Positions 44,548 to 53,804 of a stretch of 62,297 bases of DNA are shown here, piece after piece. The stretch spans positions 1-62,297 of the forward strand of contig CALVGN010000039.1 in the NCBI GenBank assembly GCA_944327105.1, read 5' to 3'. The position numbers were made by a program, and so were the translations under genes. Every line of letters starts with the position of its first letter. Within the stretch, counting starts at the first letter, position 1. Origin of the DNA: an uncultured Erysipelotrichaceae bacterium. GTDB taxonomy: Bacteria; Bacillota_I; Bacilli_A; Erysipelotrichales; Erysipelotrichaceae. The notes beneath the pieces were generated by a model, which was not told the origin of the DNA, searched no databases, and saw only the letters and a program-made list of their open reading frames with translations.

Positions 44548-45831
44548 ATGATCAAAACATTTGTCGACTTTTTCAGAAATCGGGAAATTCGCAAAAAGAT
44601 CCTGTTCACACTAGGCATGTTGCTGGTGTACATGATCGGTAAATCCATCTTTGTACCGGGGGTCGATACGACCGTATTGGCTGCCTCGATGCAAAGCGGC
44701 GGCTTGATCGGTATGATCAATCTGCTGGGCGGCGGTTCCTTACAGACCTTCTCCATTTTTGCAATGGGTGTGGGTCCCTACATCACCGCCAGTATTATTA
44801 TTCAATTACTCAGTATGGATGTGATCCCGTATCTGAGTGATCTGGCCAAGGAAGGCGGGCAGAGCGGGCGAAACAAAATGAACCGCATTACCCGTTACCT
44901 GGGTGTTGTCCTTTGCTTCATCCAGGCTTTCTCCATGACCTATGCATTCGATCATGCCTATGGCCTGATGGCGGACAGTTCGATTGCTTCCTATGGTTAT
45001 GTGGCCATGGTTTTGACAGCTGGAACGATGTTTCTACTGTGGATCGGTGATCAAATCACCCTTCACGGCGTCGGCAATGGAGTCTCGATGATCATTTTTG
45101 CCGGTATCGTTTCCACACTGCCGTTTGATTTCTATAACATGTTCGTACAAATGGCCGACCAAGGTTTGCTTGGTCAAGTCCAGTTCTGGTTATTTGTCGT
45201 GCTGATGCTGGTGATCATCATCGTCGTTGTCATCATGCAGCTGGCGGTTCGTAAGATCCCGATCCAATACAGTGGTGGCAATGGTCATCGCGGTGGAAAA
45301 GATGATATGAATCATCTGCCGTTGAAGATCAACAGCGCCTCGGTGATCCCGGTCATTTTTGCCCAAAGCATCATCACTGCACCTCAAATCATTTCCACAT
45401 TCGTAGCGAACAATTCCATTCTGACTGCGATCGGCAATTTCCTTTCGCCGACCACGGTATGGGGCTTGATCATTTATGCCGTATTGATCGTATTGTTTAC
45501 CTTCTTCTATACGGACCTGCAGGTCAATCCAGAAAAAATCGCTGAAAATCTGCAAAAAAGCAATGCCTACATCCCGCTGGTTCGACCAGGTGCCGATACG
45601 AAACGCTACATTTCCACGGTATTGATGCGTATTACGGTATTGGGCGCGATAGCCCTGACATTCGTTGCCGTATTGCCATATCTGCTTCCAATGATCACCG
45701 CTTTGCCATATGCCTCATTGATGAGTATCGGCGGAACTGGTATTATCATTGTAGTCGGTGTTGCCATGGAAACGACCAGTCAGTTGAAGGGTCAGCTGAC
45801 CCAGAAGAATTACAAAGGATTCTTCAAATAA
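44548..45831 (+). CDS. secY: Preprotein translocase channel subunit SecY
   Basis: A 427-residue membrane protein with ten helices, the core of the Sec channel. Plug and lateral-gate regions are present (LLGGGSLQTFSIFAMGVGPY, ITASIIIQLLSMDVIP). The long cytosolic loop IPIQYSGGNGHRGGKDDMNH and QVNPEKIAENLQKSNAYIP are diagnostic. No gap from rplO, implying coupled translation. Confidence 0.96.
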   Translation: MIKTFVDFFRNREIRKKILFTLGMLLVYMIGKSIFVPGVDTTVLAASMQSGGLIGMINLLGGGSLQTFSIFAMGVGPYITASIIIQLLSMDVIPYLSDLAKEGGQSGRNKMNRITRYLGVVLCFIQAFSMTYAFDHAYGLMADSSIASYGYVAMVLTAGTMFLLWIGDQITLHGVGNGVSMIIFAGIVSTLPFDFYNMFVQMADQGLLGQVQFWLFVVLMLVIIIVVVIMQLAVRKIPIQYSGGNGHRGGKDDMNHLPLKINSASVIPVIFAQSIITAPQIISTFVANNSILTAIGNFLSPTTVWGLIIYAVLIVLFTFFYTDLQVNPEKIAENLQKSNAYIPLVRPGADTKRYISTVLMRITVLGAIALTFVAVLPYLLPMITALPYASLMSIGGTGIIIVVGVAMETTSQLKGQLTQKNYKGFFK

Positions 45832-45852
45832 CGATACGTTTCATCTGTCCAT

Positions 45853-45879
45853 AACCGTCTTGGTTGATCCAAGACGGTT
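45853..45879 (+). terminator. Hairpin between secY and adk
   Basis: AACCGTCTTGG / CCAAGACGGTT, eleven perfect pairs with a 5-base loop, but only three T follow. A partial terminator or processing site that may lower adk expression relative to secY. Confidence 0.55.
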
Positions 45880-45949
45880 TGATGGGCATTTGATATCAAC
45901 CACCTTCTTTCAAACCATCATGCTCCAAGACAGCCAAAAGGAGAAACAG

Positions 45950-46600
45950 ATGAATATTGTGATCATGGGACCTGCAGGAAGCGGTAAAGGCACCGTTTCA
46001 AGCGCAATCGTTGAAAAGTTTGGCGTAACGCATATTTCCACGGGGGATATGTTCCGTTATAACATTGCCAACAATACGCCACTTGGCTTGAAAGCCAAAA
46101 CCTATATGGATCAGGGAAAGTTAGTTCCCGATGAGGTGACCATCGAAATGCTGGCTGAACGTTTGAGTCGCAATGATCTCAATCATGGTTATCTGTTGGA
46201 TGGCTTCCCGCGGACATTGGATCAAGCAAAAGCGTTCGAAAAACTTGAAACGCAGCTGAACATGCCCATCGATGTCGTATTGAGTATGGTACTGCCACTG
46301 GATATGCTGGTTTCCCGGATCACGGGTCGACGCGTCTGTCCAAAATGCGGTGCAAGTTATCATATCGTCAATGCCAAACCGAAAATCGATGGCATCTGTG
46401 ATGTGTGCGGTACGGCATTGATCCAGCGTGAGGATGATACGCAAGAAAAATTGATGGTTCGTTTGAGTGAACACGACCGCAATACCGCCCCAGTGATCGA
46501 ATACTACGAATCCAAGGGGTTGGTCAAAGAGGTGGATGCTTCCAAATCGATTTTGGAAGTCGAAGCACAAGTTTGCGAAATTTTAGATTTATTTCGCTAA
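45950..46600 (+). CDS. adk: Adenylate kinase, zinc-LID type
   Basis: A 216-residue enzyme for AMP + ATP = 2 ADP. Start at 45950 (MNIVIMGPAGSGKGT) with AAAAGGAG upstream; a frame reaching back to 45860 crosses the hairpin and is rejected. P-loop GPAGSGKGT, DGFPRT, and a four-Cys LID (CPKCGASYH and CDVCG) that binds zinc, usual in Gram-positives. Confidence 0.96.
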   Translation: MNIVIMGPAGSGKGTVSSAIVEKFGVTHISTGDMFRYNIANNTPLGLKAKTYMDQGKLVPDEVTIEMLAERLSRNDLNHGYLLDGFPRTLDQAKAFEKLETQLNMPIDVVLSMVLPLDMLVSRITGRRVCPKCGASYHIVNAKPKIDGICDVCGTALIQREDDTQEKLMVRLSEHDRNTAPVIEYYESKGLVKEVDASKSILEVEAQVCEILDLFR

Positions 46601-46607
46601 ACAGTTT

Positions 46608-46616
46608 TGATATAAT
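46608..46616 (+). promoter_or_regulatory. Internal promoter for infA and the alpha genes
   Basis: TGA-TATAAT (TATAAT 46611-46616), extended -10, with TTTATT 17 bases upstream. Unlike the leaderless promoters it is followed by GTGGAGG before the infA ATG. Confidence 0.6.
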
Positions 46617-46636
46617 CGTACCGTTGTGGAGGTTGA

Positions 46637-46855
46637 ATGGGTAAGCAGGACTGCATAGAATTAGAAGGCATTGTAGAAGATACCCTTCCAGGGGCAAGCT
46701 TCAAGGTGAAATTAGAAAACGGGCACAGTATCATGGCTCACGTTTCTGGTAAAATCCGTATGCATTACATTCGCATTTTACCAGGGGATAAGGTTACTGT
46801 CGAAATTTCACCATACGATTTAACACGTGGGCGCATTACATTTAGACACAAGTAG
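46637..46855 (+). CDS. infA: Translation initiation factor IF-1
   Basis: A 72-residue OB-fold protein that blocks the A site during initiation. Typical blocks are [20 protein letters not shown] and [19 protein letters not shown] upstream. Confidence 0.97.
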   Translation: MGKQDCIELEGIVEDTLPGASFKVKLENGHSIMAHVSGKIRMHYIRILPGDKVTVEISPYDLTRGRITFRHK

Positions 46856-46876
46856 TGTCGGAAAGGACGATGAGTT

Positions 46877-46990
46877 ATGAAAGTAAGACCATCCGTAAAA
46901 CCAATTTGCGACAAGTGTCGTGTCATCAAGCGTAAAGGCAAAGTCATGGTGATTTGTGAAAATCCGAAACACAAACAGCGCCAGGGCTAA
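46877..46990 (+). CDS. rpmJ: 50S ribosomal protein L36
   Basis: A 37-residue zinc-type L36: [20 protein letters not shown] then [11 protein letters not shown], with Cys/Cys/Cys/His ligands. GAAAGGACG upstream. Lies 21 bases after infA and 23 before rpsM. Confidence 0.95.
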   Translation: MKVRPSVKPICDKCRVIKRKGKVMVICENPKHKQRQG

Positions 46991-47013
46991 TTGAAGGGAG
47001 ATAAGTAGTAAAT

Positions 47014-47379
47014 ATGGCTCGTATTGCTGGAGTAGATATTCCAAATAACAAAAGAGTAGTGGTTTCCTTAACCTATATTTACGGAATCGGACTGCCGACC
47101 AGTCAGAAAATTCTGGCAAAATGCGGCATCAGCGAAGATATCCGTGTCAAGGATCTGACCGAAGCTCAGGAAAATGCCATCCGTAAAGAAGTGGAAGGCA
47201 TCAAGGTCGAAGGCGATTTGCGTCGTGATACCCGTTTGGACGTCAAACGTCTGATGGAAATCGGCTGCTATCGCGGTATCCGTCACAGAAAGGGACTTCC
47301 GGTTCGCGGTCAGCGTACCAAGACCAATGCACGTACCCGCAAAGGTCCGCGTCGTACCGTCGCGAACAAGAAGAAGTAG
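47014..47379 (+). CDS. rpsM: 30S ribosomal protein S13
   Basis: A 121-residue head protein contacting P-site tRNA and the large subunit. [20 protein letters not shown] and [19 protein letters not shown] are typical. GAAGGGAG upstream. Confidence 0.97.
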   Translation: MARIAGVDIPNNKRVVVSLTYIYGIGLPTSQKILAKCGISEDIRVKDLTEAQENAIRKEVEGIKVEGDLRRDTRLDVKRLMEIGCYRGIRHRKGLPVRGQRTKTNARTRKGPRRTVANKKK

Positions 47380-47397
47380 TGAAAGGAGGATCACGTT

Positions 47398-47796
47398 ATG
47401 GCAAGTAATAAGTCAAAGACAACCACACGCAAAAAGCGTGTCAAGAAGAATATTGCAAAAGGTGTTGCCCATATCCATTCCACATTCAACAACACCATCG
47501 TCACCATCTGTGACGAAAAGGGCAATGCCATTGCTTGGTCCAGCGCCGGTGCATTGGGATTCAAGGGAAGCCGCAAATCCACACCGTTTGCTGCCCAGCA
47601 GGCCAGCGAAGCTGCAGCCAAGGCTGCTGTGGATCATGGCATGAAGACCGTTGAGGTCAATGTCAAGGGACCGGGTCCTGGACGTGAAGCGGCTGTCCGC
47701 AGTCTGCAGACTGCCGGTTTGGAAGTCACTGCGATTAATGATGTGACACCCATTCCGCACAACGGATGCCGTCCGCCGAAACAACCTCGTGGATAA
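47398..47796 (+). CDS. rpsK: 30S ribosomal protein S11
   Basis: A 132-residue platform protein. [16 protein letters not shown] and [14 protein letters not shown] are the family blocks. GAAAGGAGG upstream. No rpsD follows, as is usual in Bacillota. Confidence 0.97.
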   Translation: MASNKSKTTTRKKRVKKNIAKGVAHIHSTFNNTIVTICDEKGNAIAWSSAGALGFKGSRKSTPFAAQQASEAAAKAAVDHGMKTVEVNVKGPGPGREAAVRSLQTAGLEVTAINDVTPIPHNGCRPPKQPRG

Positions 47797-47816
47797 TATA
47801 AATTAGGAGGAACAAC

Positions 47817-48776
47817 ATGCAGAAATTTGAGCGCGCTAGTTTTAAGGTTCAGGAATATGTGGAAGACGCCCATTACGGACGTTTTGTCATCGAGCCTTTG
47901 GAAAGAGGCTTTGGTGTCACCATCGGCAATGCATTGCGCCGTGTACTGCTCTCCTCATTGCCTGGAGCTGCAGTGTTCGCCATCAAGATCGATGGTGTCT
48001 ACCATGAATTCACATCGTTGCCCGGCGTGGTCGAAGATGTGACGATGATCATTCTGAATCTAAAACAGCTGATCCTGCACATTGACGGAGACGATATCGT
48101 CACCTTGAAAATCAATTGCAAGGGTCCGGGCGTCGTGACCGCAAAAGATATCCTCTGTCCGGCGGGTGTGACGGTGCTCAATCCGGAGCTCGAAATTGCC
48201 CATTTGGAAAAAGATGGTGTGCTCAATATGGAATTACGTGCGAAAAACGGCCGTGGCTATTATGGTGCGGACGCGAATAAAGCGTATTTTCAGGCAGGTA
48301 ATCCGATGGTTGGTATGGTCTATACCGATTCCATCTATACACCGATCAAGCGTGTAGGTTACAATGTCGAACCGACCCGTGTCGGTCAGGACACCAAATA
48401 TGATCGTCTGGTGATGGAAATCGAAACCAATGGTTCCATCACGCCACAGATGGCACTGGCATTGGCGTCACGTATCTTGATGGATCATTTGGATCTGTTG
48501 ACCAACGTTCAAGATGCGGTCAAGGACATGGAAAACGTGATGAAGGAAAGTACGGGTGAAACCAATACGGTCGGTGCCGTCGTACCGATCGAAGACCTCG
48601 ATTTGTCCGTACGCAGCTACAACTGCTTAAAACGTGCCGGGATCAAAACGGTTGAAGAATTGACTCAGAAAAGCGAGGACGATATGATCCGCGTACGTAA
48701 TCTGGGTAAGAAGAGTCTGAAGGAAGTGAAGGAAAAACTGGCCGAAATGGGACTGTCCTTCAAAAACTTCGACTAA
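47817..48776 (+). CDS. rpoA: RNA polymerase alpha subunit
   Basis: A 319-residue subunit. The N-terminal dimerisation domain (to about 230) has PLERGFGVTIGNALRRVLLS; the C-terminal domain (about 255-315) has LDLSVRSYNCLKRAGI and the helix-hairpin-helix part VRNLGKKSLKEVKEKL, which binds UP elements and activators. TTAGGAGGA upstream. Confidence 0.97.
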   Translation: MQKFERASFKVQEYVEDAHYGRFVIEPLERGFGVTIGNALRRVLLSSLPGAAVFAIKIDGVYHEFTSLPGVVEDVTMIILNLKQLILHIDGDDIVTLKINCKGPGVVTAKDILCPAGVTVLNPELEIAHLEKDGVLNMELRAKNGRGYYGADANKAYFQAGNPMVGMVYTDSIYTPIKRVGYNVEPTRVGQDTKYDRLVMEIETNGSITPQMALALASRILMDHLDLLTNVQDAVKDMENVMKESTGETNTVGAVVPIEDLDLSVRSYNCLKRAGIKTVEELTQKSEDDMIRVRNLGKKSLKEVKEKLAEMGLSFKNFD

Positions 48777-48797
48777 TGCAAAAGAAGGAGAAAGAAC

Positions 48798-49157
48798 ATG
48801 TGGAATCGTAAGTTCGGCCGCACTGCGGATCATCGCAAAGCCATGCTGCGTAATCTGGCCACATCCATTATCCTTAACGGAAAAGTGGAAACGACCTATT
48901 ATAAAGCCATGGACGCCCGCAGTATCGTCGATGAAATGATCACATTGGCAAAACGTGGCGATTTGCATGCCCGTCGTCAGGCAGCAAGTTATCTGCGCAA
49001 TGTGACGGATGAAAAGACCAATAAGACGGTGGTTCAGAAATTGTTCGATGAAATCGGACCGCGTTACAAGGACCGCAATGGTGGCTATACGCGTGTTACC
49101 AAAACCGGGAGCCGTCGTGGTGACAACGCGCCGCTGGCTGTGATCGAATTGGTTTAA
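48798..49157 (+). CDS. rplQ: 50S ribosomal protein L17
   Basis: A 119-residue tunnel-exit protein. [20 protein letters not shown] is diagnostic. Last gene of the ribosomal superoperon; AAGGAG upstream, terminator 17 bases after the stop. Confidence 0.97.
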   Translation: MWNRKFGRTADHRKAMLRNLATSIILNGKVETTYYKAMDARSIVDEMITLAKRGDLHARRQAASYLRNVTDEKTNKTVVQKLFDEIGPRYKDRNGGYTRVTKTGSRRGDNAPLAVIELV

Positions 49158-49173
49158 TCCGATATTGACAATC

Positions 49174-49209
49174 AAAAGGATACGCTTGTTAAACGCGTAT
49201 CCTTTTTTT
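49174..49209 (+). terminator. Superoperon terminator
   Basis: AAAAGGATACGC pairs with GCGTATCCTTTT, followed by further T. The last T of the run is the first base of the next gene's TATAAT. Confidence 0.9.
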
Positions 49210-49214
49210 ATAAT
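49186..49214 (+). promoter_or_regulatory. Promoter embedded in the terminator, leaderless layout
   Basis: TTGTTA (49186-49191) in the terminator loop, 17-base spacer formed by the hairpin's right arm and T-run, TATAAT (49209-49214), then seven bases to the ATG at 49222. Confidence 0.7.
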
Positions 49215-49221
49215 CAAACGC

Positions 49222-50481
49222 ATGAGGGTTTGGCTCATTTTATCCATTATTGCTATGTGTGCCGGATGCAGCGGATCTCACCAGAGCACGCCGCTTGCCA
49301 GCGAGCGAGCGGAATCTACGGCCGATCCCATCTATTATTACGAGATGGATGTGTGGCAGAATGTCGCCGCTTCGTTAACAGCGCAGCAATATATTTCGCA
49401 ATGGCTGGACAGCTTTGTCAATGACGGTGATCCGTTGATCACCTCGATCGAAGGCAAGGGAACCATTCGATGGGAAGTCCTGGAAGGGGATGCCTATATC
49501 GATGAGACGATGGTCATCCGTAAAACTGAAACGTCCTTGGAATACCAACCGATCACTTTAAAAGCGGTTTATACGGATGAAAACGGAACGGTGGAAATCG
49601 AATGTGCACCCAATGTATTGATCGATCCATATGCCGGGTATGTGCTGAGTTATTTTGTGTCGGAAGGAGAGGACAGTGAAGCGCTGAAGCTGGCATTTAC
49701 CTATGATGGTGAGTTGTGGTACAAGGTCAATGATCAACACAGTGTTTACAAGCCATCCATTGGTTCGACCAGTCTGCGCGATCCATCCTTTGTTCGATTG
49801 AAAGAAGGCGGGTTCGTTTTATTGGGTACCCAGGGTTGGAACCATCCTCAAATCTATGTCGCCAATACGGATGATTTCATCCATTATGAAAATCAACGAT
49901 TGGTCGATGTCAATATATCTACCGATGATCTGCCATTATCCCAAACGGCTGCATGGGCACCGGAAGGCTTTTATGATTATCTAACGGATCGTTATTACAT
50001 TTATTGGAGCAGTGTGGATGATGCCAAGGTGTTATATAATACGACCACTGACTTTAATACGGTCTCTGATCCACAGGTGCTTGTTGATCTGGGTTATCCG
50101 GTGATCGATGCGTCGATCTTTAAAGATGGAGCGCATTATTATATATTGCTCAAAGACGAGCGCAGTCCGATGGAACTGTATTCCAATATCTTTGTCGGTT
50201 CTTCTTCCACGGATTTTCTTGGTTTCAACCAGTTCTCGCAAGCGGTGACCAATCATCAAGCGGAAGGACCATTCATCGTATGGAATGATTACAAATATCT
50301 GCTGTATTTTGATGATTATACCCGTAGGCAGTTTAATTGCATGTGGATCGATTTTGAAAATGGGTTCACGCAGGTCGAAAATGATGAAACCAATATCATC
50401 GATTTTGTCGAACCATCACATGGTTCCGTGATCCCGGTCACATGGAACGAATTGGAATCATTGATTCCATACAGTGATTAA
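49222..50481 (+). CDS. GH43-like five-bladed propeller lipoprotein
   Basis: A 419-residue exported protein. Start ATG at 49222 opens a signal peptide (MRVWLILSIIAMCAGC) with lipobox-like CAGC; a frame reaching back to 49165 runs through the terminator. After a domain of about 120 residues with an Ig-like look comes a GH43-type propeller: LRDPSF (Asp187, base), AAWAPEGF, VIDASIF (Asp296) and AEGPF (Glu348, acid), the three catalytic positions of the family. Sugar target unknown, probably arabinan- or xylan-type side chains. No Shine-Dalgarno site. Confidence 0.75.
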   Translation: MRVWLILSIIAMCAGCSGSHQSTPLASERAESTADPIYYYEMDVWQNVAASLTAQQYISQWLDSFVNDGDPLITSIEGKGTIRWEVLEGDAYIDETMVIRKTETSLEYQPITLKAVYTDENGTVEIECAPNVLIDPYAGYVLSYFVSEGEDSEALKLAFTYDGELWYKVNDQHSVYKPSIGSTSLRDPSFVRLKEGGFVLLGTQGWNHPQIYVANTDDFIHYENQRLVDVNISTDDLPLSQTAAWAPEGFYDYLTDRYYIYWSSVDDAKVLYNTTTDFNTVSDPQVLVDLGYPVIDASIFKDGAHYYILLKDERSPMELYSNIFVGSSSTDFLGFNQFSQAVTNHQAEGPFIVWNDYKYLLYFDDYTRRQFNCMWIDFENGFTQVENDETNIIDFVEPSHGSVIPVTWNELESLIPYSD

Positions 50482-50508
50482 ACCATGGTCGAATGGCGTG
50501 TTTCGGTA

Positions 50509-50514
50509 TACAAT
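50509..50514 (+). promoter_or_regulatory. -10 box of ecfA1, leaderless layout
   Basis: TACAAT with seven bases to the ATG at 50522; no convincing -35. Confidence 0.5.
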
Positions 50515-50521
50515 ATTGCGC

Positions 50522-51346
50522 ATGAGTGCTATTAATATTGACCATCTTAGCTTTGGTTATACCACTGATACACTGGCCATTGATGATTTGACGTTAACCA
50601 TCAATGAAGGTGAATATACTGTATTGATCGGACCCAATGGTTCCGGTAAATCCACGCTGGCCAAACTGTTTATCGGTCTGCTTGAACCCCGTAACGGTAC
50701 CATCGCTGTGTTTGATCAGCAATTGCGCTATGATACCGTGGATGCCATCCGGTCAAAGATCGGTATCGTTTTCCAAAACCCAGATAATCAATTCATCGGT
50801 TCCACGGTTGAAGATGATATTGCCTTCGGTCTGGAAAACCGTGAAATCGATCCATCCCAAATGCAGTCGATCATCATGGATTATGCATCCAGAGTCGGTA
50901 TGATCGATTATCTGAAAACCGAACCTACCCGTTTATCCGGTGGTCAGAAACAACGGGTTGCCATCGCCGGAGTCATGGCGATGCAGCCGAAAATCATGGT
51001 ATTCGATGAAGCCACCAGCATGCTGGATCCCAAAGGACGCTATGAGATCACCACGTTGATGCATGATCTTAAATCCAATACGGATATGACCATCATTTCC
51101 ATCACCCATGATATGGAAGAGATCGCTGCAGCCGATCGCTGCATCGTGCTTAAAGACGGTCATTTGTTCTATGACGGAAAACCACAGCCCTTATTGGATG
51201 ATCCATCCAAGATGGCTGCTGCATCCTTGCAGATTCCCTTTGCCATGCGCATGCGTGAATTACTGCATCAACAGGGGATCGATACGCTCAGTCATACAAT
51301 GGAAGGGATGGTGGATGAATTATGCCGATTGCATTCCGTGATGTAA
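50522..51346 (+). CDS. ecfA1: ECF transporter ATPase EcfA1
   Basis: A 274-residue ABC ATPase of the shared energising module for vitamin/metal uptake. Walker A GPNGSGKST, Q-loop FQNPDNQFIGSTVEDDIAFG (the ECF-specific form), signature LSGGQKQR, Walker B MVFDEATSMLDP. Start ATG is seven bases from a -10 box and has no ribosome site. It overlaps ecfA2 by 25 bases. Confidence 0.93.
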   Translation: MSAINIDHLSFGYTTDTLAIDDLTLTINEGEYTVLIGPNGSGKSTLAKLFIGLLEPRNGTIAVFDQQLRYDTVDAIRSKIGIVFQNPDNQFIGSTVEDDIAFGLENREIDPSQMQSIIMDYASRVGMIDYLKTEPTRLSGGQKQRVAIAGVMAMQPKIMVFDEATSMLDPKGRYEITTLMHDLKSNTDMTIISITHDMEEIAAADRCIVLKDGHLFYDGKPQPLLDDPSKMAAASLQIPFAMRMRELLHQQGIDTLSHTMEGMVDELCRLHSVM

Positions 51347-52179
51347 GCCATGTTTATACCTTGGATCCCAAGCATACCCGCACCGCGTTATCTCATATCG
51401 ATCTAAATTTGCCTCAGGGCAAGATGATTGCCGTGATCGGCACTACCGGCAGCGGGAAAAGCACATTGGTCCAGCATCTCAATGCGTTGCTGCTTCCAAC
51501 AAGCGGTGAAGTGGAAGTGGATGAATATACACTGAAACATGATACGAAGATGCGATTTAAACCATTACGTCAAAAAGTTGGTCTGGTATTCCAGTTTCCT
51601 GAATATCAGTTATTCGAGGAAACGGTGGCCAAAGACATCGCGTTCGGTCCAAAAAACTTTGGCTTGGATGAACAGGAAATCGATCGTCGCGTCCATGATG
51701 CGATTCGAGCAGTTGGTTTGGATGACTCGTTTCTGCAACGCAATCCATTGGATCTTTCCGGTGGTCAAAAACGTCGGGTGGCCATCGCCGGTGTATTGGC
51801 CATGGAGCCCAAAGTACTGGTATTGGATGAACCGACAGCCGGATTGGATCCAGCCAGTGCTGCTGCGATGATGGCATTATTTGTGCGTTATCAGGCACAA
51901 AGTAGTGATCATACCGTGATTCTGGTCACTCATGATATGGACAATGTACTCAATTATTGCGACCATGTCGTGGTGTTACATGAAGGATCCTTGATTTATA
52001 CCGGCGATACACCGTCATTCTTCAATTCCAATGAAACGATGGAACAGGCGGCGGTACTACCGCCGGCCTGTATCGTGATGCGCAATGCATTGATCCAGCA
52101 TGGTTTTACCATCGATGTCGATCAGGTCTATACCGAAGCAGCATTGGCGAAAGCCATCGCTAAGGAGGTAAAACGATGA
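51322..52179 (+). CDS. ecfA2: ECF transporter ATPase EcfA2
   Basis: A 285-residue partner ATPase. Walker A GTTGSGKST, Q-loop FQFPEYQLFEETVAKDIAFG, signature LSGGQKRR, Walker B LVLDEPTAGLDP. The phrase FQFPEYQLFE separates it from EcfA1. Overlaps ecfT by 4 bases. Confidence 0.93.
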   Translation: MPIAFRDVSHVYTLDPKHTRTALSHIDLNLPQGKMIAVIGTTGSGKSTLVQHLNALLLPTSGEVEVDEYTLKHDTKMRFKPLRQKVGLVFQFPEYQLFEETVAKDIAFGPKNFGLDEQEIDRRVHDAIRAVGLDDSFLQRNPLDLSGGQKRRVAIAGVLAMEPKVLVLDEPTAGLDPASAAAMMALFVRYQAQSSDHTVILVTHDMDNVLNYCDHVVVLHEGSLIYTGDTPSFFNSNETMEQAAVLPPACIVMRNALIQHGFTIDVDQVYTEAALAKAIAKEVKR

Positions 52180-52973
52180 ATTTTACCATTGGACGATATA
52201 TCCCAAATGACACATGGTTCCACCAACTGGATCCTCGCTTTAAGATCATGGCACTGCTGTTTCTGCTCATTGCCATTTTCTTTCCAGCCGGATATCCCGG
52301 TTATGCATTGATGTTTGTTGCCGTCTTCATCGCATTGAAGTTATCTCAACTTTCATTTAAAAATGTATTGCGGGCGTTGAAACCATTATTGTTCATGTTT
52401 ATCTTTCTGGCGGTGGTGAACATGTTTTATCTAAAAGACGGGATATTGCTGCTGGATCTTGGTTTTATCCAAATCTATTCGGAAGCATTGAGTTCAACAT
52501 TTTATATCGTCGTACGATTGACATTGATGATCATGGTCACGACCATATTGACCAGTACCACCAAACCATTGGATATGACACTGGCCATTGAAGATCTATT
52601 GGCACCATTCCAACGTATCGGGGTACCCAGTCACGTCATTGCGATGCTGATCAGCATCGCCTTGCGATTCATACCCGATCTGGTGGATGAAACCAATCGG
52701 ATCATGAAAGCCCAAGAAAGCCGTGGTGTGGACATTGCCAATGGCAAGTTCAAGGAAAAACTGATGGCCATTCTCGCTTTGATCATTCCATTGATCATTT
52801 CCGCATTCCAACGTGCGGAAGATCTGGCCAATGCCATGGAAGCCAGAGGGTATTCCCCTAATAAACACCGCACCCGCTATCGTCAGCTTAAAGCTACATC
52901 CTGTGACTATCTGTTTATTACGATCATCATTGTGATCGTCATTGCCTTGGCGTTGATGGCATTTGTCTTATGA
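52176..52973 (+). CDS. ecfT: ECF transporter transmembrane subunit EcfT
   Basis: A 265-residue membrane scaffold with about five to six helices. The coupling helices hold AQESRGVDIANGKF and the second Ala-Arg-Gly type motif AMEARGYSPN, which contact the two ATPases. Works with interchangeable S components, none of which lies here. AAGGAGG upstream; overlaps truA by 4 bases. Confidence 0.93.
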   Translation: MNFTIGRYIPNDTWFHQLDPRFKIMALLFLLIAIFFPAGYPGYALMFVAVFIALKLSQLSFKNVLRALKPLLFMFIFLAVVNMFYLKDGILLLDLGFIQIYSEALSSTFYIVVRLTLMIMVTTILTSTTKPLDMTLAIEDLLAPFQRIGVPSHVIAMLISIALRFIPDLVDETNRIMKAQESRGVDIANGKFKEKLMAILALIIPLIISAFQRAEDLANAMEARGYSPNKHRTRYRQLKATSCDYLFITIIIVIVIALALMAFVL

Positions 52974-53752
52974 GGATCGCATTGGTTTTAGCCTATGATG
53001 GGTTTGCGTATAACGGCTGGCAAAGCCAGCCGGATGGCAATACCATCCAAGATCATTTGGAAACGGCATTAAGCCAGCTATCTCATGAAGCCATCAAAGT
53101 GATCGGTGCCGGTCGAACCGACGCCGGGGTAAGTGCCAGGGCAATGGTGGCTCATTTTGACACGAATCGCCATCTTGAAACATGGAAATGGGTACGTGGT
53201 ACCAATACTTATTTGCCTTACGATATCCGGGTTTTGAAAGCAATCGAAGTGGATGAAGCATTCCACGCCCGTTTCAATTCCAAAGTAAAGACTTATCGCT
53301 ATACGATCGATCGACGAGGAAATAATCCGTTCTCATTCCATTTCGCCGATCAATGCTTCTTACCGCTGGATGTTGAAAAGATGAGCGATGCGGCGACGGT
53401 GTTTCTTGGAACACATGATTTTACGAGTTTCAACAGTTCCGATCCGTCACTGAATATGATCCGCACTGTGTTGCAGATCGATATTCGAAGCAATGATGAC
53501 TTTATTGTTATCGATGTCAAAGGCCCCGGATTTTTGCGATTTATGGTCCGGATGATGGTCGGCACACTGATGGAAGTCGGTAAAGGCAAACTGACAAAAG
53601 CGGATGTGCAAACCATGTTAGACAACGCTCGAAAAGGAAGCTGTCGATATAAGGCACCGGCCAATGGTCTGATGTTATGGGATATCGATTATCCACTTTA
53701 TCCTCAGTTAAAATTCACCCATTCGACCTTATTTCCACCGTATATGATTTGA
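52970..53752 (+). CDS. truA: tRNA pseudouridine(38-40) synthase
   Basis: A 260-residue enzyme modifying the anticodon arm. Catalytic Asp51 lies in GAGRTDAGVSA; RYTIDRR and FLRFMVRMMVGTLMEVGKG are further family blocks. Position after ecfA1-ecfA2-ecfT is the standard Bacillota order. Confidence 0.95.
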   Translation: MRIALVLAYDGFAYNGWQSQPDGNTIQDHLETALSQLSHEAIKVIGAGRTDAGVSARAMVAHFDTNRHLETWKWVRGTNTYLPYDIRVLKAIEVDEAFHARFNSKVKTYRYTIDRRGNNPFSFHFADQCFLPLDVEKMSDAATVFLGTHDFTSFNSSDPSLNMIRTVLQIDIRSNDDFIVIDVKGPGFLRFMVRMMVGTLMEVGKGKLTKADVQTMLDNARKGSCRYKAPANGLMLWDIDYPLYPQLKFTHSTLFPPYMI

Positions 53753-53757
53753 ATAGG

Positions 53758-53793
53758 AAAACAAAAGTCAGACCGATCTGACTTTTGTTTTTT
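53758..53793. terminator. Bidirectional terminator between truA and rpiR
   Basis: Fifteen-base arms (AAAACAAAAGTCAGA and complement) with a CCGA loop; A-run and T-run on the two sides. Confidence 0.9.
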
Positions 53794-53804
53794 GTATCGG
53801 ATTG

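Noticed and set aside
45860-45949. N-terminal extension of adenylate kinase
   Set aside because: It would start in the hairpin after secY; the P-loop must be near the N-terminus and 45950 has AAAAGGAG.
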